Part shown: piece by piece, positions 22,741 to 29,117 of the stretch
Layout: the number at the start of each line of letters is the position of its first letter
Position numbering within the stretch: the first letter of the stretch is position 1
NCBI GenBank assembly: GCA_964414715.1
Contig: CAYPXN010000081.1
Coordinates: forward strand, 1-29,117
Reading direction: 5' to 3'
DNA: 29,117 bases
Source of the DNA: CAYPXN01 sp964414715
GTDB lineage: Bacteria; UBA10199; JADFYH01
The notes under the pieces: generated by a model
What the model was told of the DNA's origin: nothing
What the model saw: the letters and a program-made list of their open reading frames with translations, nothing else
Database searches by the model: none
Made by a program: the position numbers and the translations under genes

Positions 22741-24873
22741 ATGAAAAAATCTGTTCTTGTGAGTTTTTTTGTTTTTGCTTTGAGTTTTTTTTCCGTTCTC
22801 GAAAAAGCTCATGCCTTACCGGACTGCCAAGTTGACTTAAATATTACGGTGACCAATTCCACGGGGGGAGCTTGTGACTGTGTGGGGACGACGGTAGACG
22901 TCAGTAGTTGTAGTTTGCAAGAAGCCCTCAATAGAACGACCCGAATGACAAGCGGGCATACAAACACGATCACTCTCGATTTCGATGGAGATTATAGTAC
23001 GCTCGATAGCTTTTCTTTCACGGGCGTGAACAGTGCCAGTTCGGATAATGTTTCACTCGTTCTTCAAGCCGCAAGTGGTAAATCGCCGATTTTAGAAGGG
23101 TCCACTTTAACTTCACGTATTCTTTCAATTACGGACACTTTTTCAGGAAGTCATGAATTGCATGTGACCTTGGATGGAATCACTTTCAAGAATGCGGATG
23201 TGTACGGAGGAGTTGTGATTACCATGGCTGATAATTCAAGTACGGTATCTGTGAAAAATTGTATTTTTGAAAATAATACCGATGATACCTCAAGCTCATC
23301 AGACCAGGGGGGGGGAGGTCTTTTGATCGATGCGGTGAATGCAACGGTGAATGTAAGTTTGTTGGGAAATCATTTTTCCAGTAATACGGCCATAGGGGGA
23401 AATGGTGGCGGAATATATGTTCTTACAAAAGGTTCCGTAGTGATGGGTGGAGTAGCAGATAGTGCACAAAACACCTTGCAAGCAAATCAGTCTCCACAAG
23501 GTACAGGGGGAGCTGCGCTGCTTAAGGCAGGTGATTTAACGATGATAAATAATATATTTACGGATAATCATGCAGACCCGGGTAACACAAGCTCTGGAGG
23601 AGTAGGAGGGGGTGTGATGGCAGATGTGGGAGAAGGGGGAAGTGGAAATACAGATATAGAAAAAAATATTTTTGATGGAAATACAGCTTTGGCAGATAGT
23701 GCAGGGGGAGTTTATTTGCAAGTAACCGTCCCGGGTTACAGCTTCAATTTTAGTGGAAACCAGATTTCTAATAATCAAGACGGGGGAATTAGTCATCTTG
23801 GTGGAGGTGTCTTAATTAATTTGAAAGAGCTTTCAAATGGCGATGCGATACTTTCTGATAATCTTGTTTATGGTAACACGGCTGCTTTTGGAGGAGGTGG
23901 AATATTTTTTCAGATTAATGCGGCTCTCACATTGGACATAGTCAATAATACGATCACAGGAAATTCAGCAAATAATTTGGGAGGAGGAATTGCTTTTATA
24001 CTCTCAGGTCCTTCTTCCAGTGGAGCTATTTTTAATTTATATAACAATATCATCTATAATAATGAAGCAAGCTCTGCACAAGAGATCTTGTTTGGGAATA
24101 TTTCGGGGGGTGCTTTTACGGCCAACATTTTTAATAATGATGTTGCTTTTTCCCAAACTTGCTCCACAACGGATATTACTACCTTTACCTGTAACCTCCC
24201 GACGGCAGAAAATGGAAACTTGGATAATGTAGATCCTCTTTTCACTGCTCCGGATAGCGATGATTATACGCTTCAATCTTCTTCTCCGGTGATTGGAAAA
24301 GGAGATGCTTCTGCGCCGGGCATTCCGACAACGGATTTGGTGGGTAACCCCATGAATAATCCTCCGGACTTGGGTGCCTTGCAGTACAATACTTCGGGAA
24401 GCGGTGTGACTATTAACCTGACTTCTTATGACTTTGGTGAGTTTACGGGAACTACCACTTCTCAAACATTTATTTTAACGAACGGTGGCAATCAAAGCTC
24501 AACTATCAATAATATCGCCTTGACGAATGACGTGGATTTTTCCCTCGACTTCAACACAAGTGCTTCTTTGAATAAACGTTTTGCGACAACCGTTCCAGCT
24601 TGCGGCTCCGCGAACTTCTCTTTGTCTGCGGGACAAAGTTGCAGCTTTGCAGTAAATTTCAATCCCCAGAATTTTGGAGCGATTTCTGGAAATATGACGG
24701 TCACTTATAACTCAAGCTCAACCATTACAGTTCCTTTGACAGGTTTTGCAGGAGGAGTAGGTGGAGGCGGTTGTGCTTTGCAATCGGAAGCAAATTCTCA
24801 GCGAGGGTTTTGCATGGCTCTCTTTGCTCTGTTTCCTTTGATTTTGTACAGAGCACAATATCGTAAGAACTGA
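22741..24873 (+). CDS. CSLREA/beta-helix surface protein with a C-terminal GGGGC sorting signal
   Basis: A 710-residue secreted protein. Signal peptide at 1-27, then a variant of the CSLREA motif (CSLQEALNRTT, near residues 57-67). Residues about 70-545 form a right-handed parallel beta-helix with repeated N.F..N.A..GGG motifs (HFSSNTAIGGNGGGIY, NTITGNSANNLGGGIAF) like polymorphic outer-membrane and choice-of-anchor Q proteins. Residues about 560-670 are an Ig-like choice-of-anchor D domain (FGEFTGTTTSQTFILTNGG; QSCSFAVNFNPQNFG). The end is GGGGC (Cys678), ALQSEANSQRG, a hydrophobic FCMALFALFPLILY and a basic YRAQYRKN: a tripartite Cys-containing C-terminal sorting signal of the kind processed by an intramembrane protease or sortase-like enzyme. 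No such enzyme is encoded in the window. A terminator follows directly. Confidence 0.9.
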   Translation: MKKSVLVSFFVFALSFFSVLEKAHALPDCQVDLNITVTNSTGGACDCVGTTVDVSSCSLQEALNRTTRMTSGHTNTITLDFDGDYSTLDSFSFTGVNSASSDNVSLVLQAASGKSPILEGSTLTSRILSITDTFSGSHELHVTLDGITFKNADVYGGVVITMADNSSTVSVKNCIFENNTDDTSSSSDQGGGGLLIDAVNATVNVSLLGNHFSSNTAIGGNGGGIYVLTKGSVVMGGVADSAQNTLQANQSPQGTGGAALLKAGDLTMINNIFTDNHADPGNTSSGGVGGGVMADVGEGGSGNTDIEKNIFDGNTALADSAGGVYLQVTVPGYSFNFSGNQISNNQDGGISHLGGGVLINLKELSNGDAILSDNLVYGNTAAFGGGGIFFQINAALTLDIVNNTITGNSANNLGGGIAFILSGPSSSGAIFNLYNNIIYNNEASSAQEILFGNISGGAFTANIFNNDVAFSQTCSTTDITTFTCNLPTAENGNLDNVDPLFTAPDSDDYTLQSSSPVIGKGDASAPGIPTTDLVGNPMNNPPDLGALQYNTSGSGVTINLTSYDFGEFTGTTTSQTFILTNGGNQSSTINNIALTNDVDFSLDFNTSASLNKRFATTVPACGSANFSLSAGQSCSFAVNFNPQNFGAISGNMTVTYNSSSTITVPLTGFAGGVGGGGCALQSEANSQRGFCMALFALFPLILYRAQYRKN

Positions 24874-24888
24874 AATTGAAGTGAATTT

Positions 24889-24922
24889 AAAAAGGCCGTT
24901 ACATTGTAACGGCCTTTTTTTT
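24889..24922. terminator. Bidirectional intrinsic terminator
   Basis: AAAAAGGCCGTTAC / GTAACGGCCTTTTT is a perfect 14-bp stem with a 3-base loop, followed by T's on the plus strand and a T run on the minus strand. It separates the beta-helix gene from the convergent acyl-CoA dehydrogenase gene. Confidence 0.92.
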
Positions 24923-24927
24923 GTTTT

Positions 24928-26736
24928 CTAAAACCTGATTTTCATCGCGGAAACATCTTCATTCTGAATGCATTTCGCGAGAGCGAAGAGTTGGGGAAGC
25001 AGATTCCAAATATAAAAACGAGTGGTTTTTACTTTGCCTTCATAGTAGCGCGCATCGGGATTGTTTTCACAGAGCGCGAATTTTGGTTCTTCTGTAGTCG
25101 CGCCGATATCCGCCCACATTTTTTCGAGCTTGGGTAAAGCAATCAGGGTTTGTTCCAAGAGAAGCCAGGCGAAGCAGAGATATCCCATCATGTTCAGGAA
25201 GGGCGTTGCATTTAAGAGTGCAAAAGTCTGATTTCCTTCCATGGCTTTTTGTCCGAGGGACATGGCGGATTGCCCCACGGTATCGAGTGCTTTCTTAAAG
25301 CTTTCGAATTCTTTTTCCAAAGTGGGACGATCTTTGTGGGTTTCATAAAATTCATTGAGCATTTCGTAGAAATTACGAAAATATTCGCCGCCATTTTTTG
25401 CCATCTTGCGACCCAGAAGATCCATGGCTTGTACGCCATTGGTTCCTTCGTAAATGGAACTGATTTTTACATCGCGCATCATTTGTTCAATGGGATATTC
25501 AGCAATATATCCGTATCCGCCATAAGTTTGCATGGCGAGTTCCGTGACTTTAAAACCCGTATCGGAACAAAAGGCTTTGCAGACGGGCGTGAGGAGTTCG
25601 GCGAGTCCCTGATAATAAGCTTTTTTCTCTCCGTCGGATTCATGATGGGCGTAATCAATCCACAAGCCAGTTTTATAAAGTAGTGCCCGCATTCCTTCGG
25701 TGTAAGCTTTCATCGTTGCAAGCATGCGTCGTACGTCCGGATATTGAATGATCGGAGTATTATCTCCCTGAATTCTTTCCTTTGCATATTGGACTGCATG
25801 AAGATAGGCATTGCCGCCGATGCTGAGACCTTGCATCCCCGTCATGAGACGGGCTTCATTCATAAGTTGGAACATGTAGTTCATTCCTTTGCGTGCTTCA
25901 CCGACCAAATATCCTTCGCACTGGTTGTTATCTCCGAAGCTCAGTGAACAGGTGGGAGAACCGTGAATTCCCATTTTGTGTTCAACATTGATGACCTTAA
26001 CATCGTTGTTTTCTCCCAAACTTCCATCTTCTTTCGCACGGATTTTTGGAACGACAAAAAGACTGATTCCCTTGGTGCCCTCTGGATCACCCTCAATTCT
26101 TGCCAAGACAAGATGGATGACATTGGAGGTGAAATCGTTATCTCCGCAAGAAATGAAAATCTTTTGTCCCTTGATGAGATAAGCCTCTCCTGATTTTTTT
26201 GCGCTCGTCAGGATATCTCCTACGGCCGTACCTGCCTGGGCTTCAGTAAGGCACATGGTGCCACTCCAGGTTCCATTATAAATGTTGGGACAAAATTTTG
26301 CTGCGAGAGAGGGGGTCCCAAAATTTTCGATAAGATGGGCTGCGCCTCGGGCCAGACCTGGAAACATCATGAAGCTGAAACATCCACCCATAAAAACTTC
26401 TGCGAAATTGATGGCAATACTGATCGGAAGGCCTTGTCCTCCGTAAGTGGTGGGAACATCTGTGCCGATGAATCCGTTTGCTGCATAGCTTTGGTATATT
26501 GATTTGTAATCGGGAGGGGTGACAACTTTTCCGCTTTCGAGTTTGCAACCAATGCGATCCGATTTTTCATTCAGGGGAGCGAGCTCTCTTTGGGCAAATT
26601 TCAAGGCTTCTTGCGAGAGCATCTTGTAGTCTTCTTCGCCAAGAGTTTTGAAAGCGTTGAGACTATTGAGATTTTGAATTTGAAGGTGTTCGAAGAGGGT
26701 GAATTGGATATCTCTTTCATCTACAAGATAATTCAT
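24928..26736 (-). CDS. Acyl-CoA dehydrogenase (about 600-residue type)
   Basis: A 602-residue flavoenzyme that introduces the first double bond in acyl-CoA beta-oxidation. Motifs: YGGQGLPISIAINFAEVFMG, SGTMCLTEAQAGTAVGDI (FAD site), KGISLFVVPKIRAKEDGS, NVEHKMGIHGSPTCSLSFGD, MQTYGGYGYIAEYPIEQMMRD, and IYEGTNGVQAMDLLGRK carrying the catalytic Glu. The extra 150-residue C-terminal helical domain puts it in the long subgroup with DmdC-like enzymes rather than the 380-residue medium-chain type; the substrate is not determinable. AAAGGA precedes the ATG. Only 11 bases separate it from the upstream membrane-protein gene, so it is the second gene of that operon. Confidence 0.95.
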   Translation of the reverse strand: MNYLVDERDIQFTLFEHLQIQNLNSLNAFKTLGEEDYKMLSQEALKFAQRELAPLNEKSDRIGCKLESGKVVTPPDYKSIYQSYAANGFIGTDVPTTYGGQGLPISIAINFAEVFMGGCFSFMMFPGLARGAAHLIENFGTPSLAAKFCPNIYNGTWSGTMCLTEAQAGTAVGDILTSAKKSGEAYLIKGQKIFISCGDNDFTSNVIHLVLARIEGDPEGTKGISLFVVPKIRAKEDGSLGENNDVKVINVEHKMGIHGSPTCSLSFGDNNQCEGYLVGEARKGMNYMFQLMNEARLMTGMQGLSIGGNAYLHAVQYAKERIQGDNTPIIQYPDVRRMLATMKAYTEGMRALLYKTGLWIDYAHHESDGEKKAYYQGLAELLTPVCKAFCSDTGFKVTELAMQTYGGYGYIAEYPIEQMMRDVKISSIYEGTNGVQAMDLLGRKMAKNGGEYFRNFYEMLNEFYETHKDRPTLEKEFESFKKALDTVGQSAMSLGQKAMEGNQTFALLNATPFLNMMGYLCFAWLLLEQTLIALPKLEKMWADIGATTEEPKFALCENNPDARYYEGKVKTTRFYIWNLLPQLFALAKCIQNEDVSAMKIRF

Positions 26737-26747
26737 GAAAAATTCCT

Positions 26748-27317
26748 TTAATCTTTGGGCCGTTTTTTTATTTTCTTTGCGACAGTGAACAAAATAAACA
26801 AAAAGAAAATTCCGAACATGATATAAGTCATGTGTTTTTGATATTCGAGCAGAAAATTGTCGGAACGGATTTCCACATTTCCTTTCACGACAAAAAGGTC
26901 TTCATTCAAATCTGTCAAGCTGACAATTACCGCATAGTTTCCGGGTTCTGTAAAAGTATGGCTGATTTTTGCGAGACCATTTTCTTCAAAATCTTCAGCG
27001 GTAATTTGGGTTTCCTGAAATGCAGAACCCGGGTTTGTGAGATTTTCAAAACTGAGGGTCATTTTCCCCGGAAAAGGATTCATCATGATTTCTTTTTTTG
27101 CGATGATGATAAAATCGGCGGGTCCTCTGAGATAAGGTTTGGCCGGTGCAACCATGAGTTGGATGTGATAACCCTTCCAGGTGACTTCCTGCAGGACTTT
27201 ATGGTCTGGAGGAATAGGATCGGTCCCCATACCCTGGACTAAACCATCCGTGATGGATTGGGCTTGGAGAGTAAAAGGAAGGCTGACGAGAAAAATAAAA
27301 ATTAATTTTTTGAACAT
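26748..27317 (-). CDS. C-terminally membrane-anchored periplasmic protein (Ig/YtkA-like)
   Basis: A 189-residue protein: signal peptide FKKLIFIFLVSLPFTLQA, a beta-sandwich domain (about residues 35-145, with PADFIIIAKKEIMMNPFPG and EPGNYAVIVSLTDLNEDLFV, similar in layout to YtkA/FixH-like copper-binding or Ig-like domains), then a transmembrane helix (YIMFGIFFLFILFTVAKK) and a basic tail KKRPKD in the cytoplasm. No metal-ligand motif is obvious, so the resemblance is structural only. The ATG at 27317 has AGAGG upstream. It is the first gene of an operon with the acyl-CoA dehydrogenase and lies about 45 bases downstream of repeat copy B. Confidence 0.8.
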   Translation of the reverse strand: MFKKLIFIFLVSLPFTLQAQSITDGLVQGMGTDPIPPDHKVLQEVTWKGYHIQLMVAPAKPYLRGPADFIIIAKKEIMMNPFPGKMTLSFENLTNPGSAFQETQITAEDFEENGLAKISHTFTEPGNYAVIVSLTDLNEDLFVVKGNVEIRSDNFLLEYQKHMTYIMFGIFFLFILFTVAKKIKKRPKD

Positions 27318-27360
27318 GAATACCTCTTTCGAACCTAATGCTTCGAATTTCATTCCTATG

Positions 27361-27404
27361 GTATTTCAGCTTTTAAAGAGTACGATTGAAAGTTAAAACA
27401 CTAT
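27361..27404 (-). repeat. Two-part repeat, copy B (contiguous form)
   Basis: On the minus strand this copy reads ATAGTGTTTTAACTTTCAAT joined directly to CGTACTCTTTAAAAG and CTGAAATAC. The first 20 bases are identical to 5582-5601 and the next 24 match 5686-5709 at 22 positions. As in copy A, it lies upstream of an exported-protein gene in the same direction (44 bases before the ATG at 27317). It could be a promoter/operator shared by the two transcripts. Confidence 0.72.
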
Positions 27405-27436
27405 CGAAAAACAATCCAGATTCTGTTTTTCCGTGA

Positions 27437-27475
27437 ATAAAAAAACCCCTCAGTATGTTTATACCGAGGGGTTTT
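27437..27475 (-). terminator. Intrinsic terminator of the small-peptide gene
   Basis: The stem AAAACCCCTC / GAGGGGTTTT is extended by GTAT/ATAC past one mismatch, with a T run on the minus strand. It lies 31 bases after the peptide gene's stop. Confidence 0.9.
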
Positions 27476-27505
27476 AAAAATCGAAAGAAGTTTTACAAAA
27501 TCAAA

Positions 27506-27628
27506 TTACTTCTTTGCAGGAGCTGATTCAGCTTTTTTGCTTTCAGCTTTTTTGCTTTCGGTTGCCATGCCAGCGCTTGCGCCAGCGAGGATTCCTACGA
27601 GTACGAGCACAGAGAGTGCCTTTTTCAT
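27506..27628 (-). CDS. 40-residue exported peptide with an AESKK repeat
   Basis: A short gene with all the marks of real expression: promoter TTGTCA/TATAAT, AAGGAG 8 bases before the ATG, and a strong terminator after the stop. The product begins KKALSVLVLVGILAGASAG (signal peptide or membrane anchor), then MATESKKAESKKAESAPAKK, a Lys/Ala/Glu tail with two AESKK copies. The mature part would be about 20 residues, too small for a fold. It could be a structural or cell-wall-binding peptide, a small lipid-associated peptide or, less likely, a leader. I know no match for it. Confidence 0.72.
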   Translation of the reverse strand: MKKALSVLVLVGILAGASAGMATESKKAESKKAESAPAKK

Positions 27629-27716
27629 ATGCGATTCTCCTTTTTATTCAAGGTGCTCTCAATTTCTTCTGAAGGATTGAAACCTTCATAAAGGAGAGCC
27701 CTAAACTTTTTAGTAG
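27629..27716 (-). promoter_or_regulatory. Structured 5' leader of the small-peptide gene, with a possible 13-codon upstream ORF
   Basis: In the predicted leader GCTCTC (27655-27660) pairs with GAGAGC (27694-27699), enclosing a hairpin TGAAGG/CCTTCA with a 7-base loop (27670-27688). An ATG at 27689 (minus strand) opens a 13-codon reading frame ending at 27648, 19 bases before the peptide start, but without a Shine-Dalgarno. It could be a translational control element or simply mRNA-stabilising structure. Confidence 0.45.
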
Positions 27717-27722
27717 TCCGCA

Positions 27723-27749
27723 ATTATACAATTTTCAAATAGGTGACAA
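27723..27749 (-). promoter_or_regulatory. Promoter of the small-peptide gene
   Basis: On the minus strand TTGTCA (27749-27744), a short 15-base spacer and a perfect TATAAT (27728-27723). The surrounding DNA is AT-rich. Transcription would begin near 27716. Confidence 0.6.
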
Positions 27750-27815
27750 GTATTTATTGCACCATATAAACACATTTTTATTAAATATCAATAGATTTCA
27801 ATAGGTTATTTTAAA

Positions 27816-27849
27816 TCGAAAAGAAAGCTTAAAATGTTCTATTTTAAGC
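27816..27849 (-). terminator. Terminator of the TrmJ-like gene
   Basis: GCTTAAAAT / ATTTTAAGC (27827-27849) is a perfect 9-bp stem with a 5-base loop, followed on the minus strand by TTTCTTTTC. The gene's TAA stop codon lies inside the 5' arm. The stem is mostly A:T, so it may be moderately strong. Confidence 0.65.
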
Positions 27850-28584
27850 GCGAAGATCCTTCTGCTTTGAAAGCCAAATCATTTGGCGAGCAATGCCTCG
27901 TATCACTCTTACTTCTAAATCGGTGAGCTGTGCTCGATTTAAAATGTTTCGCAAGACGCGAGGCATATGTTCAGGATTGTCATTTTTTATGAATTTGATT
28001 TCCTGCAATGCTTTTTTGAGATGCTCGTGCATGCCTTCTAATTGAGTAATAGTGGGGTATTTTTCTTCTTCTTTCGGGGGAAGGGCAGGATTCATTCGAA
28101 AGATTTCATAAGCGGTTAATAAAATTGCCTGGGAAAGGTTGAAGGATCCAAAGCTGGGGTTTGCCGGAATTTCCATCATGTAATGGCAAAGGGTCATTTC
28201 ATCATTATTGAGTCCGTGGGCTTCATGACCAAATAAGATGGCCACTTTTCCTTGATCGGGAAGGCTTTCCAAAAGTTTGGGTAATTCGTAGAGATTCAGG
28301 ATGTTTTTTCGGTAGTTTCCATGACGTCGCGAAGTGCCGATCACATACTGATAGGAGCGAAGGCCTTTTTTGAGATTTTCATAGATGGGGGCTTTGGTAA
28401 TGAGAGGTTTTGCGTTGACCGCAAATTTGGTGATGTCGAGGTGTTTTTTGGTGAAAGCAGGGTCTACGAGAGCCATCTTTTTAAAACCGCAATTCTGGAG
28501 AGCACGCGCTGCAGCCCCTGCATTCCCTGCAAATTGAGGGCGAACCAGGAAGAAAGTGATTAAGGATTGCCAGTCTTTTTTCAT
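27844..28584 (-). CDS. trmJ: TrmJ-like SpoU-family RNA 2'-O-methyltransferase
   Basis: A 246-residue SPOUT methyltransferase using S-adenosylmethionine. Motif 1 VRPQFAGNAGAAARALQNCG (the catalytic Arg and the Asn of the GNAG block), then GTSRRHG, motif 2 ILFGHEAHGLNNDEM and motif 3 IPANPSFGSFNLSQAILLTA form the deep trefoil knot with its cofactor. The C-terminal helical extension fits TrmJ, which methylates ribose at position 32 of tRNAs. Two departures from the usual pattern are noted: FGHEAHGL where FGRExSGL is common, and GSFNLSQAI for SLNLAQAV. Tight TrmJ orthology over other SpoU types is therefore inference. Confidence 0.85.
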   Translation of the reverse strand: MKKDWQSLITFFLVRPQFAGNAGAAARALQNCGFKKMALVDPAFTKKHLDITKFAVNAKPLITKAPIYENLKKGLRSYQYVIGTSRRHGNYRKNILNLYELPKLLESLPDQGKVAILFGHEAHGLNNDEMTLCHYMMEIPANPSFGSFNLSQAILLTAYEIFRMNPALPPKEEEKYPTITQLEGMHEHLKKALQEIKFIKNDNPEHMPRVLRNILNRAQLTDLEVRVIRGIARQMIWLSKQKDLRA

Positions 28585-28626
28585 GAGAAGCGCTTAGCGG
28601 ATTAGAAAAGCTTTTTCTAGTATTTT

Positions 28627-28788
28627 AATGCAAAGAAAGATCTGTTTATCGAATAAGGATCAGCGTGTTTGAGCGACACCTTTGAGCATCCGAGTCGAGT
28701 GCAGGGAAGCCTTGGACCGGAACGAGACGAGGATTTGGTGCCTCGCGAGTTCTGATCCGAATGAGAGAAATAGATCTTTCTTTGCATT
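28627..28788. repeat. Long imperfect inverted repeat (about 160 bases)
   Basis: Outer arms of 17 bp match exactly (AATGCAAAGAAAGATCT at 28627-28643 and its complement at 28772-28788). An inner pair GGATCAG (28657-28663) / CTGATCC (28752-28758) lies inside, and the interior is GC-richer (GTTTGAGCG ... CGCGAGTT ends). It fills most of the gap between the divergent TrmJ-like and NamZ-like genes. It is either a non-autonomous repeat (MITE-like) or a structured regulatory or RNA element. No transposase is present. Confidence 0.65.
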
Positions 28789-28817
28789 TCAGAATAAGTT
28801 TTTGTTAAGCTGCTTTC

Positions 28818-29117
28818 ATGAAACTCGGTCTTGATCAAATTAGACAACTCAAAAAACTCAAAGGTAAATCCATTGGTGTTTTGTGTCATGCGGCAAGTGT
28901 GGACTCGAAATATCAGCATATCCTGGATTATTTAAAAGGATTTAAAATTAAAGCTCTCTTTGGCCCCGAACATGGAATTTGGGGAGTGGCTCAGGATATG
29001 GAAGCGGTGGAACGTGATTTGGAGCCTATTTCAAAAATTCCCGTGCACAGTCTTTACGGTTCCGATGTGGAAAGCCTGAAACCCCGAAGTGAATGGTTGG
29101 AGGGTTTGGATGCGGTC
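28818..29117 (+). CDS. NamZ/DUF1343 exo-beta-N-acetylmuramidase (5' part; runs past the window end)
   Basis: The first 100 codons are visible. They read KLGLDQIRQLKKLKGKSIGV, LCHAASVDSKYQHILDYL, ALFGPEHGIWGVAQDMEAV and IPVHSLYGSDVESLKP: the DUF1343 core, with the GPEHG motif that lines the active site of Bacillus NamZ, which removes terminal MurNAc from peptidoglycan fragments. No signal peptide is present on this start, suggesting a cytoplasmic recycling form, though the family often is exported. The rest of the gene lies beyond 29117. The Shine-Dalgarno is weak. The promoter is not clear, because the long inverted repeat occupies the upstream gap. Confidence 0.85.
   Translation, partial: MKLGLDQIRQLKKLKGKSIGVLCHAASVDSKYQHILDYLKGFKIKALFGPEHGIWGVAQDMEAVERDLEPISKIPVHSLYGSDVESLKPRSEWLEGLDAV

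Noticed and set aside
23200..24100. Repetitive GGGGGA-type tracts suggesting a tandem repeat or CRISPR array
   Set aside because: They encode the glycine turns of the beta-helix at irregular spacing; no fixed repeat and spacer pattern exists.
28627..28788. The long inverted repeat as an insertion sequence remnant
   Set aside because: No transposase fragment or clear target duplication is visible; it is kept only as an unclassified inverted repeat.

Overview
The window comes from an AT-leaning, Gram-negative bacterial chromosome. The support is many Sec signal peptides, several lipoprotein signals, a MAPEG membrane protein, glycine-zipper-like, DUF3300 and DUF2950 envelope proteins, and a TrhP-type U32 protein. 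The mix (small secreted proteins of unknown function, a right-handed beta-helix surface protein, short GC-rich palindromic repeats) recalls uncultured 'deltaproteobacterial' or Bdellovibrionota-like lineages. No rRNA or tRNA gene is present to fix the phylum. I see no phage, IS, integrase, CRISPR or tRNA. Genes are densely packed and change strand often.

Layout. 1-1.1 kb: two small secreted proteins. 1.2-2.8 kb: a COG2509-type FAD oxidoreductase (minus) carrying two in-frame palindromic insertions. 3.0-5.6 kb: a HelD-like superfamily 1 helicase whose ribosome-binding site lies in a hairpin, convergent with an alkyladenine DNA glycosylase. 5.6-7.4 kb: an exported YtcJ-like amidohydrolase behind a structured, repeated upstream element. 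7.6-10.0 kb: a two-gene cassette sharing an unrecognised beta-rich domain; the second protein also has a transglutaminase-like fold and TPRs. 10.0-14.0 kb (minus): hemerythrin protein, membrane protein, CAP-domain protein coupled to a Cys-rich secreted protein, small membrane protein, and TrhP. 14.1-15.7 kb (plus): a probable lipoprotein with beta-propeller-like repeats and a glycine-zipper-like protein. 15.7-19.5 kb (minus): MAPEG protein, lipoprotein, and the DUF3300-DUF2950 pair split by a palindromic repeat. 19.8-21.7 kb: DUF4239 membrane protein convergent with a PLP aminotransferase. 21.8-24.9 kb (plus): two small secreted proteins and a CSLREA/beta-helix surface protein with a Cys-containing C-terminal sorting signal. 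24.9-28.6 kb (minus): acyl-CoA dehydrogenase in an operon with a membrane-anchored protein, an unannotated 40-residue exported peptide with a structured leader, and a TrmJ-like RNA methyltransferase. 28.8 kb to the end: start of a NamZ/DUF1343 muramidase gene.

The least explained elements are the CxxxC/GAxYRLG domain pair at 7.6-10.0 kb; a two-part repeat shared, in the same orientation, upstream of the amidohydrolase gene and of the membrane protein/acyl-CoA dehydrogenase operon (possibly a shared promoter or operator); the hairpin over the helD-like start; the in-gene palindromes; and the 40-residue peptide locus. All functional statements rest on reading motifs by eye; no database search was run.
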